Below are positions 15,160 to 23,205 of a stretch of 43,793 nt of DNA, one piece after another. A program made the translations under genes and the position numbers. The stretch spans positions 1 through 43,793 of the IMG/VR virus record IMGVR_UViG_3300031673_000129. The stretch is one strand, 5' to 3'. The notes under the pieces are model-generated. The model was not told the DNA's origin and did no database searches. It was given only the letters and a program-made list of their open reading frames with translations. Each line of letters begins with the position of its first letter. The first letter of the stretch is position 1. The stretch comes from a virus.

Positions 15160-16602
15160 TTAATAACTTGTTTCTAAATTGGTAATAGTAATCTTTACCG
15201 CATACCCATCACTCACGCTATATTTCGCTTTTCCATTTACTTTGCAGGATAGCCTTCCCGGACCTTCTACATTAATCGGGTAAGCAATGTATCGCATAGC
15301 CGGTATATCAATAACGAATTTATAGTAATACCCGGTTTCACATTCCGCACCGGTAAATGTAATCTGAAACGCCTGTTCACTACCTAATATAAACTTGTTA
15401 TATTCTGTTTTATCGACAAAGTCAGTCGTAAAGCTAAAAGTGAAAGTCCGGTAGCCGTCCCGATAAAGCATGCGTGGTAAATCTGATTGGTTAAGACTAT
15501 ATTTGCGGACAATCTTGTTATTAAGATTCAAGGTAAAATCTTCCAAGTAGTCATGGTCACTAGTCGCAATTTTTACCTGCGCCTGACTCCAAGTAAATGG
15601 ATTGGTCGTTTCTAAGTTAACCGATTCCTTATTTATTTCCGTTTCTTCTTTGGCCAGTATCCCGGCTGTAGCTTTTAAGATTTTTTCACCTGTACCGAAA
15701 CTTAAAGCCAAGGTATTAACTACTCCGCCCTTATATTGCCATGCCTTGTCATCTGCCTGATCCCTGTAGACCTCAAAAGTATATGGCGGTAAGGTGCATA
15801 GAGTGGCAAAATCAGCCTGTACTGGTGTAAATACGTGGTCTTTGGTATCGGTAGCGTCAGAAGTAACAATTCGTCTCACATCATCTATCCGAATGGTAAA
15901 TTCACCCTTATCAACAGCCATCTTAATACCGATAGAAATAACTGCATTAAGATAATCATTAGTAATAGCAACAGTGCATTCTTTCCATACATTTGCAACA
16001 AGTGCGTCTATATTGACCGATTTCATAGTCACGCCTTCTTCTCCACCACATTCTTCCACTTCACTGGCTATAAATACAAGGTCGCCTGCATCGCAACCTA
16101 CGGATGATTTAATCCATAATTTTACGTGGGTATCATCTGTCATATCTGTTGAAGCTACTACTTCGGTGGCTAAAATATCAGGGTCATCTACATCAGCGGT
16201 AACCTGTAATTTAACCGAAGCACTACCCTTTTTATAATCACCTGAATCGAGTCCGGATATTACACCACCATCGACTAATTCATTCCAGGCATCCTCACAA
16301 TCCTCTAATTCTAATTCAGCCGTTCCAGCAGCCACCGCAGCAGCCGGCGCACCTAAGGCACTACGCAAGATATGTCCGATACTTGCCGGATGTACTTCAA
16401 ATACAATATCACCTCCAAATCTCTTTTCACCTAATAAACTAATTGGTTCATCTACCACTGCACGTTGAGATTCTGACATTATTTCTTCTATGTCCGGAGT
16501 AAGCGATTCCCGGATAAATGGAAGGAATTTATCGGCAACCTGTGCATCGCCCCAAGTTGACTCTTTTTTTAGTCCAATATGTGACCTAATTCCTGTTGGC
16601 AT
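15160..16602 (-). CDS. Major tail tube protein with inserted beta domain
   Basis: 480 aa, against 250-330 for most tube proteins of this class. Residues 1-92 (GIRSHIGLKKESTWGDAQ, SLLGEKRFGGDIVFEVHP, HILRSALGAP) and about 255-480 (YTFEVYRDQADDKAWQYKGGVVNTLALSFG, PFTWSQAQVKI, ILGSEQAFQITFTG) together match the Phage_tube_2 type fold. Between them, about 95-246, lies a separate domain (EDCEDAWNE, KKGSASVKLQV, FTIRIDDVRRI) that looks like a carbohydrate-binding jelly roll. The insertion would decorate the outside of the tail. The start overlaps the upstream gene. Confidence 0.8.
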   Translation of the reverse strand: MPTGIRSHIGLKKESTWGDAQVADKFLPFIRESLTPDIEEIMSESQRAVVDEPISLLGEKRFGGDIVFEVHPASIGHILRSALGAPAAAVAAGTAELELEDCEDAWNELVDGGVISGLDSGDYKKGSASVKLQVTADVDDPDILATEVVASTDMTDDTHVKLWIKSSVGCDAGDLVFIASEVEECGGEEGVTMKSVNIDALVANVWKECTVAITNDYLNAVISIGIKMAVDKGEFTIRIDDVRRIVTSDATDTKDHVFTPVQADFATLCTLPPYTFEVYRDQADDKAWQYKGGVVNTLALSFGTGEKILKATAGILAKEETEINKESVNLETTNPFTWSQAQVKIATSDHDYLEDFTLNLNNKIVRKYSLNQSDLPRMLYRDGYRTFTFSFTTDFVDKTEYNKFILGSEQAFQITFTGAECETGYYYKFVIDIPAMRYIAYPINVEGPGRLSCKVNGKAKYSVSDGYAVKITITNLETSY

Positions 16603-16795
16603 TCAAAACATCTCCTTTCTTTTTAGATTTTTTTATTTTAACTTTTTTCTTAACTTCTTTTACTTCGTCAAAATAGCTTGTAGCTAACATTTTCTTAGCC
16701 ACCAATTCATCTTCTACATCTACAACCTGTTTCGGTTTATATAACCCAAAATCAGGGAAGAAAAGTTCGCTATTATGATTAAACTTCAATTTCAT
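16586..16795 (-). CDS. Small tail-region protein of unknown function
   Basis: 69 aa. The N-terminal half is compact (FFPDFGLYKPKQVVDVEDELVAKKML). The C-terminus is a Lys-rich tail (VKKKVKIKKSKKK). Short proteins of this kind often lie beside tail tube genes in siphophages. Its end overlaps the tube gene start by 17 bases, and GGTGATCC lies upstream. Confidence 0.6.
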   Translation of the reverse strand: MKLKFNHNSELFFPDFGLYKPKQVVDVEDELVAKKMLATSYFDEVKEVKKKVKIKKSKKKGDVLNANRN

Positions 16796-16807
16796 AGGAT
16801 CACCTAC

Positions 16808-17239
16808 TTAACTTATTCTTTTTGTATATTTAATGGTTGTTTCTGATATTCGTAAATTAACACCTACTTTTTTAGCAAGAGCATATCTTGTCTGTATTAT
16901 GTCGATAATATAAACATAATCACTAAAATAATTGTTTCTTAATGCTATTTTAATCTCTCCATCAATATCATATATCTGTTTGTTATTAGCCAGAGTATCG
17001 GCATATTTTACATAAGTTAAAATAGGTATACTGTATATCTCGTCATATATTCCGCCTTTTGCCATTACTGGAAATTCTTCATTTAAAAGTGGTGGAGAGC
17101 CTACACAAATGACCGGGTAAGCTGAAAATGTTTCCTGGTCACCGAAATAAACACCAACAACACCTTCTATTGCAGCAGTGTTAAGTGCCTCAATAATTTT
17201 ATCTACAAGAGCTGTGATATAACTTTCAGCTAAAGCCAT
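16808..17239 (-). CDS. Tail terminator candidate
   Basis: 143 aa, alpha/beta (ITALVDKIIEALNTA, then YPVICVGSPPLLNEEFP and DEIYSIPILTYVKY). Size, strand order and location between the HK97 gp10-like protein and the tube gene fit the tail terminator that caps the tube. No signature motif is seen. Confidence 0.55.
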   Translation of the reverse strand: MALAESYITALVDKIIEALNTAAIEGVVGVYFGDQETFSAYPVICVGSPPLLNEEFPVMAKGGIYDEIYSIPILTYVKYADTLANNKQIYDIDGEIKIALRNNYFSDYVYIIDIIQTRYALAKKVGVNLRISETTIKYTKRIS

Positions 17240-17614
17240 TTAATAAGATTTCCCCCTAACAATGGTGATAAGCATATTGCCACCTAATTTTTTAATATCT
17301 TCTCTTTTCTGTTCAAGTGCAGGCTTCATATATGGAAACATTGCTTCCAAAGCTGGACCATAATCAACCTGTGGACCCGTTAAGGAAACTGGTTTAGTTG
17401 TAAGACTGCCACCCTGAAGCTGTGTTGAAATAGAATTTTTACAACGACCTGTAAGCACATGCACTAATTGCCTACCTTTACCACCAACAAGTTCCCCGGC
17501 TTTTAAGACAAACCTTTGAGCTTCAGTTTCTGCTCTGTTACCCATCAGTCTAAAACGGTTAGCCAAATCCATACCCTGTAAAATTTCCATTGATAAAAAT
17601 TTAGGTTTAGCCAT
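17240..17614 (-). CDS. HK97 gp10-like neck/tail protein
   Basis: 124 aa. The segment KGRQLVHVLTGRCKNSIST followed by VSLTGPQVDYGPALE and FPYMKPALEQKREDIKKL matches the HK97-gp10 family pattern (TG.L..SI, YA.~vE, PF..PAL). This family joins the head completion complex to the tail. Its start overlaps the upstream stop by one base. Confidence 0.7.
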   Translation of the reverse strand: MAKPKFLSMEILQGMDLANRFRLMGNRAETEAQRFVLKAGELVGGKGRQLVHVLTGRCKNSISTQLQGGSLTTKPVSLTGPQVDYGPALEAMFPYMKPALEQKREDIKKLGGNMLITIVRGKSY

Positions 17615-17934
17615 TACACAATCCCCATTTTTAATTCAACTATAGTACCCCAAATACGTGGAGTATCTAAGACTGCATAAATAATTGACCCGTGTATCAC
17701 CCTGTCACCGGCTTGAAAAGTTGCAGCAGTAGTTAAATAATAACCAAGATGTGAAAATTTAATATTGATATATGGACTTTGAAAATTCGCTATAGAAAAC
17801 GAACTTGCCGGATATATTGCCATCTTTATATCAGTTACAATTTCGGCCCAAGCCTCAATCGAATCTCCGGTATTGCTCGCTTTTCTCTTTTGTGTTACAG
17901 TCTTATCAAGCATGTATTCGCTAAGTTCAGACAT
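17614..17934 (-). CDS. Head closure protein candidate (gp16-like)
   Basis: 106 aa, beta-rich (TVTQKRKASNTGDSIEAWAEI, FQAGDRVIHGSIIYAVLDTPRIWG). Size, fold pattern and place between connector and gp10-like protein match head closure proteins of SPP1/HK97-type phages. It would seal the connector channel after packaging. Confidence 0.6.
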   Translation of the reverse strand: MSELSEYMLDKTVTQKRKASNTGDSIEAWAEIVTDIKMAIYPASSFSIANFQSPYINIKFSHLGYYLTTAATFQAGDRVIHGSIIYAVLDTPRIWGTIVELKMGIV

Positions 17935-17938
17935 CTTA

Positions 17939-18457
17939 CTACCAGCCTACTTTTCGCCATCGTTTTAATCTGCCACCAAAAACATCAAATACAGTCACAG
18001 GTTTATTACCATCTTTTTTTGCATAAGTGATTGAATGTGGCCCCAGTTTTTCTGATTGTATATTCCCGACTGTTACCGGTGATAAAGACGAGGCTTCCCA
18101 GGTAATCATTTCATCTACAATATCTAATAGTTTTTGCGGTATATTCAATTCATAGATAGTGACATAATCTAAGTCTTGGTCTGATTCCTCATCTAATAAA
18201 GTTACATTAACAGTCACAGAATTATCACCGACTACAGTCACCTTATACACGCCGTCATTTAATCGAGTCCCGACGATACGGATATATTGATCTACCCTAA
18301 TATCGAGGGCATAATCAGTAAACTCATAGCTATCATCGGCAAGGGTAATCGTACTTGCCCCTTCAACTGATTCAATATCAACATAGACATGGGGTGCATA
18401 AGTATATACAAAGTAGTTATTTAAATATGCAAGGACTTCATCAATTTCTAAGGCCAT
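17939..18457 (-). CDS. Head-tail connector (adaptor) protein
   Basis: 172 aa. Helical ends (LEIDEVLAYLNNYFVY; IPQKLLDIVDEMITWEASSL) and the terminal SEKLGPHSITYA...GGRLKRWRKVGW fit adaptor proteins that dock under the portal. An all-beta insertion, about residues 28-100 (GASTITLADDSYEFTD..GVYKVTVVGDNSVTV), is not part of the minimal fold. Confidence 0.65.
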   Translation of the reverse strand: MALEIDEVLAYLNNYFVYTYAPHVYVDIESVEGASTITLADDSYEFTDYALDIRVDQYIRIVGTRLNDGVYKVTVVGDNSVTVNVTLLDEESDQDLDYVTIYELNIPQKLLDIVDEMITWEASSLSPVTVGNIQSEKLGPHSITYAKKDGNKPVTVFDVFGGRLKRWRKVGW

Positions 18458-18463
18458 AAGATA

Positions 18464-18805
18464 TTACCTACCTTTTTGCCAATTATGTTTTAATAGCCAA
18501 GTAAATGTTCTTGCTGTTGTGGTCTGTTGTGCGTCTGCTACGATTTTGACAAAGCGATAACCTTTTAACCCTATTAAATCATCACTTGACACGGCAAACC
18601 CTCCAGTAGTTGCAGTAATAGATAGGGCTGTTGCGCCTTTAGACTTTAAGGTAACATAATCCCCCGCCAATGCGGAACTTACCGTAAAGGTCAAATTGGC
18701 ACTTATTAATGTCGGTATAATCAGCCCCAATATTTCACAATCCTCTAAATCAACAGCACTTGATGTTTGACCATCAATAGCAATTGTGCATGATTTCACA
18801 TCCAT
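18464..18805 (-). CDS. Capsid decoration/stabilisation protein candidate
   Basis: 113 aa with almost no long helices. The pattern VDLEDCEILGLIIPTL, ANLTFTVSSALAGDYVTL and LKGYRFVKIVADAQQTT resembles small beta-sandwich structural proteins often encoded near the capsid gene in phages. It may bind the capsid surface. GGAGATG precedes the start. Confidence 0.5.
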   Translation of the reverse strand: MDVKSCTIAIDGQTSSAVDLEDCEILGLIIPTLISANLTFTVSSALAGDYVTLKSKGATALSITATTGGFAVSSDDLIGLKGYRFVKIVADAQQTTTARTFTWLLKHNWQKGR

Positions 18806-18809
18806 ATAA

Positions 18810-19082
18810 TTACATCTCCTTAATAGGAATTTTAAAACTTACTTTTGCATCTCTCATTGATTTTGGCTTGGTAACATTTTTTATGTTTGGTGTAATTGGC
18901 TTCTCTTTCTGCCCTATAAACCTAACCTGCGGGTGATATCTCTTAATGGCCTGGACTTCATCTTTACTGATTAATGCTTCGCCCTTCTCATTAAACCTTA
19001 CAAAATATTCACCAGTTTCGGGGTTGTAGAGCCTACCATGTCCAAAAATCTTAATATTTTTAACTTCTTTTTTATCTACCAT
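18810..19082 (-). CDS. Head-region protein of unknown function
   Basis: 90 aa. The core GHGRLYNPETGEYFVRFNEKGEALIS looks like a short beta hairpin domain, followed by a basic, disordered tail. It is co-transcribed with capsid genes and has GGAGG upstream. No family is recognised. Confidence 0.55.
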   Translation of the reverse strand: MVDKKEVKNIKIFGHGRLYNPETGEYFVRFNEKGEALISKDEVQAIKRYHPQVRFIGQKEKPITPNIKNVTKPKSMRDAKVSFKIPIKEM

Positions 19083-19097
19083 TATTTTCCTCCTTTC

Positions 19098-19442
19098 TTA
19101 ATTTTCACTAAACTTAATAACTTTTTTACCATCGTCGGGTATTTCCGGGCAGTCATAAACTCGCTTAACAAATGGTCTATCATTATTAGAGAATCCTCTA
19201 AACTTCTTAAAATTGACCAATATCTTTTTGTAATCATCTTCGGTTAGCGTAACTTCCAAATTCGCTTTTTCAATCTTAACCACCACCGGATCAATCTCCA
19301 GCATTTCCAGACTATTTAACCCTAAGCTGGCATGGGTTATAACATTGACTAAAGCATCTTTAAATTGATAGGTTACAACTTGATAAATCCCCTGTTGATT
19401 TCTAATCGAATAAGTATAGTTTTCCAGATTAAGTTTTCGCAT
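19098..19442 (-). CDS. Head-region protein of unknown function
   Basis: 114 aa. N-terminal NYTYSIRNQQGIYQVVTYQFKDALVNVI, then a middle with LEVTLTEDDYKKILVNFKKF. Similar short proteins follow capsid genes in phages with an SU10-like capsid. A structural or assembly role is possible but unproved. Confidence 0.55.
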   Translation of the reverse strand: MRKLNLENYTYSIRNQQGIYQVVTYQFKDALVNVITHASLGLNSLEMLEIDPVVVKIEKANLEVTLTEDDYKKILVNFKKFRGFSNNDRPFVKRVYDCPEIPDDGKKVIKFSEN

Positions 19443-19468
19443 TATTTCCTCCTTTTTTAATATTGAAA

Positions 19469-19494
19469 GCGGGTTTCAAGTATGTGAAGCCCGC
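19469..19494 (-). terminator. Hairpin after the beta-helix gene
   Basis: GCGGGTTTCA (19469-19478) and TGAAGCCCGC (19485-19494) pair over nine or ten positions around a six-base loop, 15 bases after the beta-helix stop. On the minus strand it is followed by TTTCAATATT, a weak U-tract. It may be a partial terminator or an mRNA-stabilising hairpin that keeps capsid message abundant. Confidence 0.5.
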
Positions 19495-19508
19495 AAAGCA
19501 TTTTGAAT

Positions 19509-20402
19509 TTAAGCTATAACTGCAAATGGTAAAGTTCTTGTTCCGTCGCTCCCGGTTATTATATTTCCGCACATTAATGGAAGTTCGCAATCGAATCCGT
19601 TAGCTTTGGTAGCTGCAGTGACAAAACGATTATTTACAACCAGCCAATCATCTGAATTTTCATCGAGGCATAAGGTAGTTGCATAAATAGTATTGCCTCT
19701 TAGACTGCAAGCATAAAATGTGGAATTGTATATTGCTATTCCTACAGAACCATAAATTAAATTATCCACAATCTCACATTCGGTAGCGTTTCCTACTGTA
19801 ATATCAATAGCTGCAGTAGAGAACATTGCTCCGGTGTTCCATTTTGGCAGGAATTTACAACCTTCCACTTTTACATAATCCGGTGAAACAAGTTGTAATC
19901 CGATGGTCTCAGCAGCATTAGCGACAAATCTACAATTATGAAATTCTAATCCACCGTTACTAGTATTCTTGAAGATAATTCCGCCAGCACCCCAAAATTC
20001 CATATTATAGAAATGACATCCCATACCAGAACTAGCCGGTATAACATGATTTCCGGTTAGTCTGCAATATGGATTTGCATTACATGACCCTACCCCGATA
20101 ACATCAGTTTTATCAGCGAGTAAGACTAAATCTTCGGTAAGGGCATCGCCTTTGCAATAGATAGTATTTCGAGCAGCCCATCCCCATTTACCAGCAGCAA
20201 TATTAGCGTGACTGGCAGCAAGTGCAACGGCCAGAGTCTTAAAGGCCGTTTCCCAGCTTAAACCGTCATTGGTATCAAGTCCGGCATTGCCTTCAACATA
20301 ATAAATCTTGCCTTGCACTTCCTGTAATACATCTAGTATGTTATCCATCTGTTCCCTTAATCGAGGGCTTCTTATTCTTTCAATTACATCAATATCACTC
20401 AT
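19509..20402 (-). CDS. Right-handed beta-helix protein next to the capsid gene
   Basis: 297 aa from ATG 20402 (GGGGGTG upstream). A longer reading from 20459 would overlap the capsid gene in another frame and is rejected. Residues 1-35 are helical (VIERIRSPRLREQMDNILDVLQEVQ). Then comes a pectate-lyase-type helix entry (YYVEGNAGLDTNDGLSWETAFKTLAVAL), followed by coils rich in Asn, Gly and Cys (CHFYNMEFWGAGGIIFKNT, FHNCRFVAN, VEGCKFL). Such folds are common in fibres that bind or cut glycans. Its place directly after the capsid gene suggests a head fibre or decoration. Confidence 0.65.
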   Translation of the reverse strand: MSDIDVIERIRSPRLREQMDNILDVLQEVQGKIYYVEGNAGLDTNDGLSWETAFKTLAVALAASHANIAAGKWGWAARNTIYCKGDALTEDLVLLADKTDVIGVGSCNANPYCRLTGNHVIPASSGMGCHFYNMEFWGAGGIIFKNTSNGGLEFHNCRFVANAAETIGLQLVSPDYVKVEGCKFLPKWNTGAMFSTAAIDITVGNATECEIVDNLIYGSVGIAIYNSTFYACSLRGNTIYATTLCLDENSDDWLVVNNRFVTAATKANGFDCELPLMCGNIITGSDGTRTLPFAVIA

Positions 20403-20419
20403 TATTTTTTTTACACCCC

Positions 20420-21352
20420 CTAAGATGTAGCCAGGCCGGTCATAGTTAAATGCATCCATTCTGGACCATAATCAAGCCCTAACATGGTAAACATCTGTCC
20501 TTCTTCGGCAGCTCCGACTTTAGCTAAGTCCTCATAGAATAATGCGGGTCTATTAGGTATCTGACAAAATACTGGAGTACATACGGCAAGGTCAGCAACC
20601 AAAATAGTAGACGAGGTCAAATGAGGCTCTAATACAATGCCCATTTCACCAAAGTCAGTCAGTATCGTTTTGATAGCTAGTCCGCCATAAGTTCTACTTT
20701 CCGGAGCATAACCGTAGATGTCAGAGAATTTGGTCATATTGAATGCACCGCAGAAAATAACCGGTCTAATAAACTTTGCACCGTTATTCCAGCCGTCAAT
20801 CAATGCGGCATTAAACAATGCCTTAGTTAAAGTAGCTCCACCTTCAGCAGTAGTATTAGAAACAGCAGCAACAACAATTCCTCTTGAAGTAAACGCTGTA
20901 TCCTCATCTGCATAAGGTACATAAGCACCGTGCAGAAAAACATAGTCAACATCTCTTGCCATCTTCTGCAGGGTGACCAGTTTCTGCCAGTCCTTTTCGT
21001 TTAATACATTGCTCTGTTGTCCGCCGATATTAAGACCGGATAACTGCCCCATCGTGGCCATCTTGACATAAGTCAGGTCGACACTCTCTTGGAATATCTG
21101 AACAGTATTGTAAGTCTGCCCTCTGGTAAAGTTCTTAGGTGCGGGTGGTCCGGCAGCGGCAACGGCCTCAGTAATAGCCGGTTGGGCGACCGCAGTAATC
21201 GTATACTCGCTGGTAATTGGGAAAGTTAACGCTTTAGTAACTTTAGCGCCATTAATACCTCCAATCATAGATAAAAATGGGGTCTGCTCTCGTGAAGCAG
21301 TAAATAACTCACCTGCATAATTCGGCAGGTCGTTAAGGTAACCTTTAGCCAT
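20420..21352 (-). CDS. Major capsid protein (SU10/DUF5309-type)
   Basis: 310 aa. Residues 15-45 read GELFTASREQTPFLSMIGGINGAK, then QPAITEAVA, FTRGQTYNTVQIFQESVDLTYVKMA, and a later block ARDVDYVFLHGAYVP..TSRGIV. This series is characteristic of the SU10 major capsid/DUF5309 family, an HK97-fold capsid. It follows the scaffold gene in the usual order and forms the icosahedral shell. Confidence 0.85.
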   Translation of the reverse strand: MAKGYLNDLPNYAGELFTASREQTPFLSMIGGINGAKVTKALTFPITSEYTITAVAQPAITEAVAAAGPPAPKNFTRGQTYNTVQIFQESVDLTYVKMATMGQLSGLNIGGQQSNVLNEKDWQKLVTLQKMARDVDYVFLHGAYVPYADEDTAFTSRGIVVAAVSNTTAEGGATLTKALFNAALIDGWNNGAKFIRPVIFCGAFNMTKFSDIYGYAPESRTYGGLAIKTILTDFGEMGIVLEPHLTSSTILVADLAVCTPVFCQIPNRPALFYEDLAKVGAAEEGQMFTMLGLDYGPEWMHLTMTGLATS

Positions 21353-21381
21353 AACTTATTAACAACTCCTTAATTAATTTT

Positions 21382-22017
21382 TTATTTTTTACTTTCTTTA
21401 GCACTCTCATATTTCTTGCTTTTTAGTGCTATTGATGTCATAAAATCGCCTTTATCCTCAGCCTCTTTAATCTGGACGTCCAAGTCTTTAGGTTGTGGAG
21501 TTCCTTTATCGCCTTCTGGTATATGTCCGGGCGAACCAACAATCTTATCCTCGCCGAATAAATAGGCATCAGATTCTTTTAATTTGTCCAGTTGGTCTTT
21601 TAGTCCGTTTATCCCCGCATCGCTAACCGTGATTTTATCCATATCCAGCAGTGCCTTAATGGCTTTAACATTCTTACCTTGTGCGTCTTTGATTCCTGTT
21701 TGGATGGCAAAGTCTTTGTCTTTTGCTGCAATAGTTGCCTGATAATCAGTATCTTTCTTTTCATTGTCAGCCCTCAAACTTTTTATTTCACTTTCAAGCT
21801 CTTCATTGCCTTTTGCCTTCTTCTCCAAGTCCTTCAGTTGCTTCTTATAATCGTCAAGCTGTTCTTTCTGCTGTTTAACTTCTTCAAGTTTTGCGTTAAA
21901 CTTATCAACCGGGATATACTTTCCTTCTTCTAGTTTTATTAGCTTCACATCACCAACCTTTTCACCAATCTCTTTCGTGTATAAATCACCAAGTAATTCT
22001 TTCAATACATTTGACAT
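21382..22017 (-). CDS. Scaffolding protein (GP20-like)
   Basis: 211 aa, highly charged. The N-terminus (LKELLGDLYTKEIGEKVGDVKL) precedes a coiled coil (about 38-95) and a region AIQTGIKDAQGKNVKAIKALLDMDKI typical of the phage minor structural protein GP20/scaffold family. The C-terminus is disordered and basic. It would direct capsid assembly and then leave. GGAGAC is upstream of the ATG. Confidence 0.8.
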   Translation of the reverse strand: MSNVLKELLGDLYTKEIGEKVGDVKLIKLEEGKYIPVDKFNAKLEEVKQQKEQLDDYKKQLKDLEKKAKGNEELESEIKSLRADNEKKDTDYQATIAAKDKDFAIQTGIKDAQGKNVKAIKALLDMDKITVSDAGINGLKDQLDKLKESDAYLFGEDKIVGSPGHIPEGDKGTPQPKDLDVQIKEAEDKGDFMTSIALKSKKYESAKESKK

Positions 22018-22115
22018 ATTACTGTCTCCTTTCGATTAGTTTTTGATAAATAGGTTACCTTCCTATCTTTCGAAATGCTTCGTTTTTAGTCTGAACTTTT
22101 AGCGACCGTTATAAA

Positions 22116-22167
22116 CAAAAAAAAGAGCGTCTCAAATCAAGATTTTACTCTTGATAAAAGACGCTCT
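22116..22167 (-). terminator. Strong rho-independent terminator after the HNH gene
   Basis: AGAGCGTCT (22124-22132) and AGACGCTCT (22159-22167) form nine perfect pairs. A second inner helix ATCAAGA/TCTTGAT (22136-22142, 22149-22155) extends it, and eight U residues follow on the minus strand. It closes the HNH gene transcript. Readthrough or an unseen promoter must supply the scaffold and capsid genes downstream. Confidence 0.85.
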
Positions 22168-22225
22168 AAGGCGTTCTACAGACTTATTTAATTTTGTTTA
22201 ATTACTAATTTATGTTATATTATAT
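22168..22225. other. AT-rich spacer
   Basis: Short spacer between the HNH stop and its terminator; no feature seen beyond AT-richness. Confidence 0.4.
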
Positions 22226-22933
22226 TTATATAGCCAATGCTGACTGGAATGGTCTATATAATTTATTATACTTGATTAAATTTTCTCTTGCAGGCAATAG
22301 TTGTAAATTATCTAATGCCCAACATTTCTTGAAGTCTGTATCTTCAGACTTGATATAATTAAAAGCTGATATTGGTATAATATGGTCAATATGGAGTTTA
22401 CCATCAATATAGTCTTGCCATGTATATCCTTCTGGTATAGTCTTTTGCAAATGGATTTCTAAATCTTTTAATGTATAATTAATAAGCAATTCCAACTTTC
22501 TACTAGCCTTATTACCTTTTAATGAGTGCCGCATTAAATTACTTATCTTACCATCAAGATTAAATTTTAAATCTATTTTTCGCTTATTTCTACAATTTTC
22601 ATTTCTTTTTTCACGATTATTTTCATGATACTGTTTATAATATTCTTTTACTTTTTCAATATTATTTAAATGCCATTGCCTATTACATTCTTTTAACTTT
22701 TCGCTATTATTTGTATAATATTGTCTATTTGTTTCTTTTGCCTTTTCAGGATTATCTATACGCCATTGTTTAGTATGTTCTTTTAACTTTTCAGAATTCT
22801 TTATACAATACTGCTTATTATATTCTTTTACCTTATCGGGATTGTTTAAACGATAAAGCCTATGCAATTCTTTTATCTTATCAGGATTATTTTCCCGCCA
22901 TTGTTTCGCGTATGCTTTTTTATCTAACATCAT
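22226..22933 (-). CDS. Free-standing HNH endonuclease with 15-residue repeats (copy 2)
   Basis: 235 aa. The N-terminal 125 residues are seven tandem units of about 15 residues built on NNPEK.KE.N.QY/W, probably a DNA-binding rod. The C-terminus holds the HNH core LHIDHIIPISAFN and the closing KCWALDNLQLLPARENLIK. It is homologous throughout to the gene at 26243-26932. HNH genes of this kind act as mobile homing nucleases. It has a dedicated promoter upstream and a strong terminator downstream, and sits between the minor head and scaffold genes. Confidence 0.85.
   Translation of the reverse strand: MMLDKKAYAKQWRENNPDKIKELHRLYRLNNPDKVKEYNKQYCIKNSEKLKEHTKQWRIDNPEKAKETNRQYYTNNSEKLKECNRQWHLNNIEKVKEYYKQYHENNREKRNENCRNKRKIDLKFNLDGKISNLMRHSLKGNKASRKLELLINYTLKDLEIHLQKTIPEGYTWQDYIDGKLHIDHIIPISAFNYIKSEDTDFKKCWALDNLQLLPARENLIKYNKLYRPFQSALAI
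22600..22915 (-). repeat. 45-bp tandem coding repeat in the HNH gene
   Basis: Seven units of 45 bases, clearly related though diverged, encode the 15-residue protein repeats. On the plus strand each carries a version of TTCTTTTACCTTTTCAGGAT. The pattern favours unequal exchange as a source of length change. Confidence 0.7.
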
Positions 22934-22948
22934 CGTACCCCTATATTA

Positions 22949-22978
22949 ATTATATCACACTTATAATCTCGCTGTCAA
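22949..22978 (-). promoter_or_regulatory. Promoter of the HNH gene
   Basis: On the minus strand TTGACA (22978-22973) and TATAAT (22954-22949) are separated by 18 bases, both perfect consensus. The -35 box overlaps the stop codon of the upstream gene. Transcription would start near 22942, a few bases before the ribosome binding site. The surrounding bases also match the late promoter at 29073-29102. Confidence 0.8.
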
Positions 22979-23205
22979 TTATCCTCATCACCTGTGCTGT
23001 CCAGTAGCTTCTCGTCTAGCTTAAATGATATGCCGACCTGCCCAGCCTTCGTGGACATTCTAAGCGTGCCGACATACTTGCCCTTGTAATAATAATAGGT
23101 ATCGTCAGGGTCAAGGGCGGATGTAATCGCCTTAACATCACACTTATAATATACGACTTGCTTAGGGTATTTAGGGTCAAGGATAGCCATGTTAGTATTA
23201 TACAC
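22975..23205 (-). CDS. Unknown small head-region protein
   Basis: 76 aa from a GTG that overlaps the upstream stop (TAGTG), or 71 aa from the ATG at 23190; no strong ribosome binding site for either. It contains DTYYYYKGKYVGTLRMSTKAGQVGISFKL, a beta-type core. Not recognised. Confidence 0.5.
   Translation of the reverse strand: MYNTNMAILDPKYPKQVVYYKCDVKAITSALDPDDTYYYYKGKYVGTLRMSTKAGQVGISFKLDEKLLDSTGDEDN

Noticed and set aside
20403-20459. Extended start of the beta-helix gene at 20459
   Set aside because: Would overlap the capsid gene in another frame, while ATG 20402 has GGGGGTG upstream.
22600-22915. CRISPR array
   Set aside because: The 45-bp units are contiguous without spacers and remain in frame with an HNH protein.
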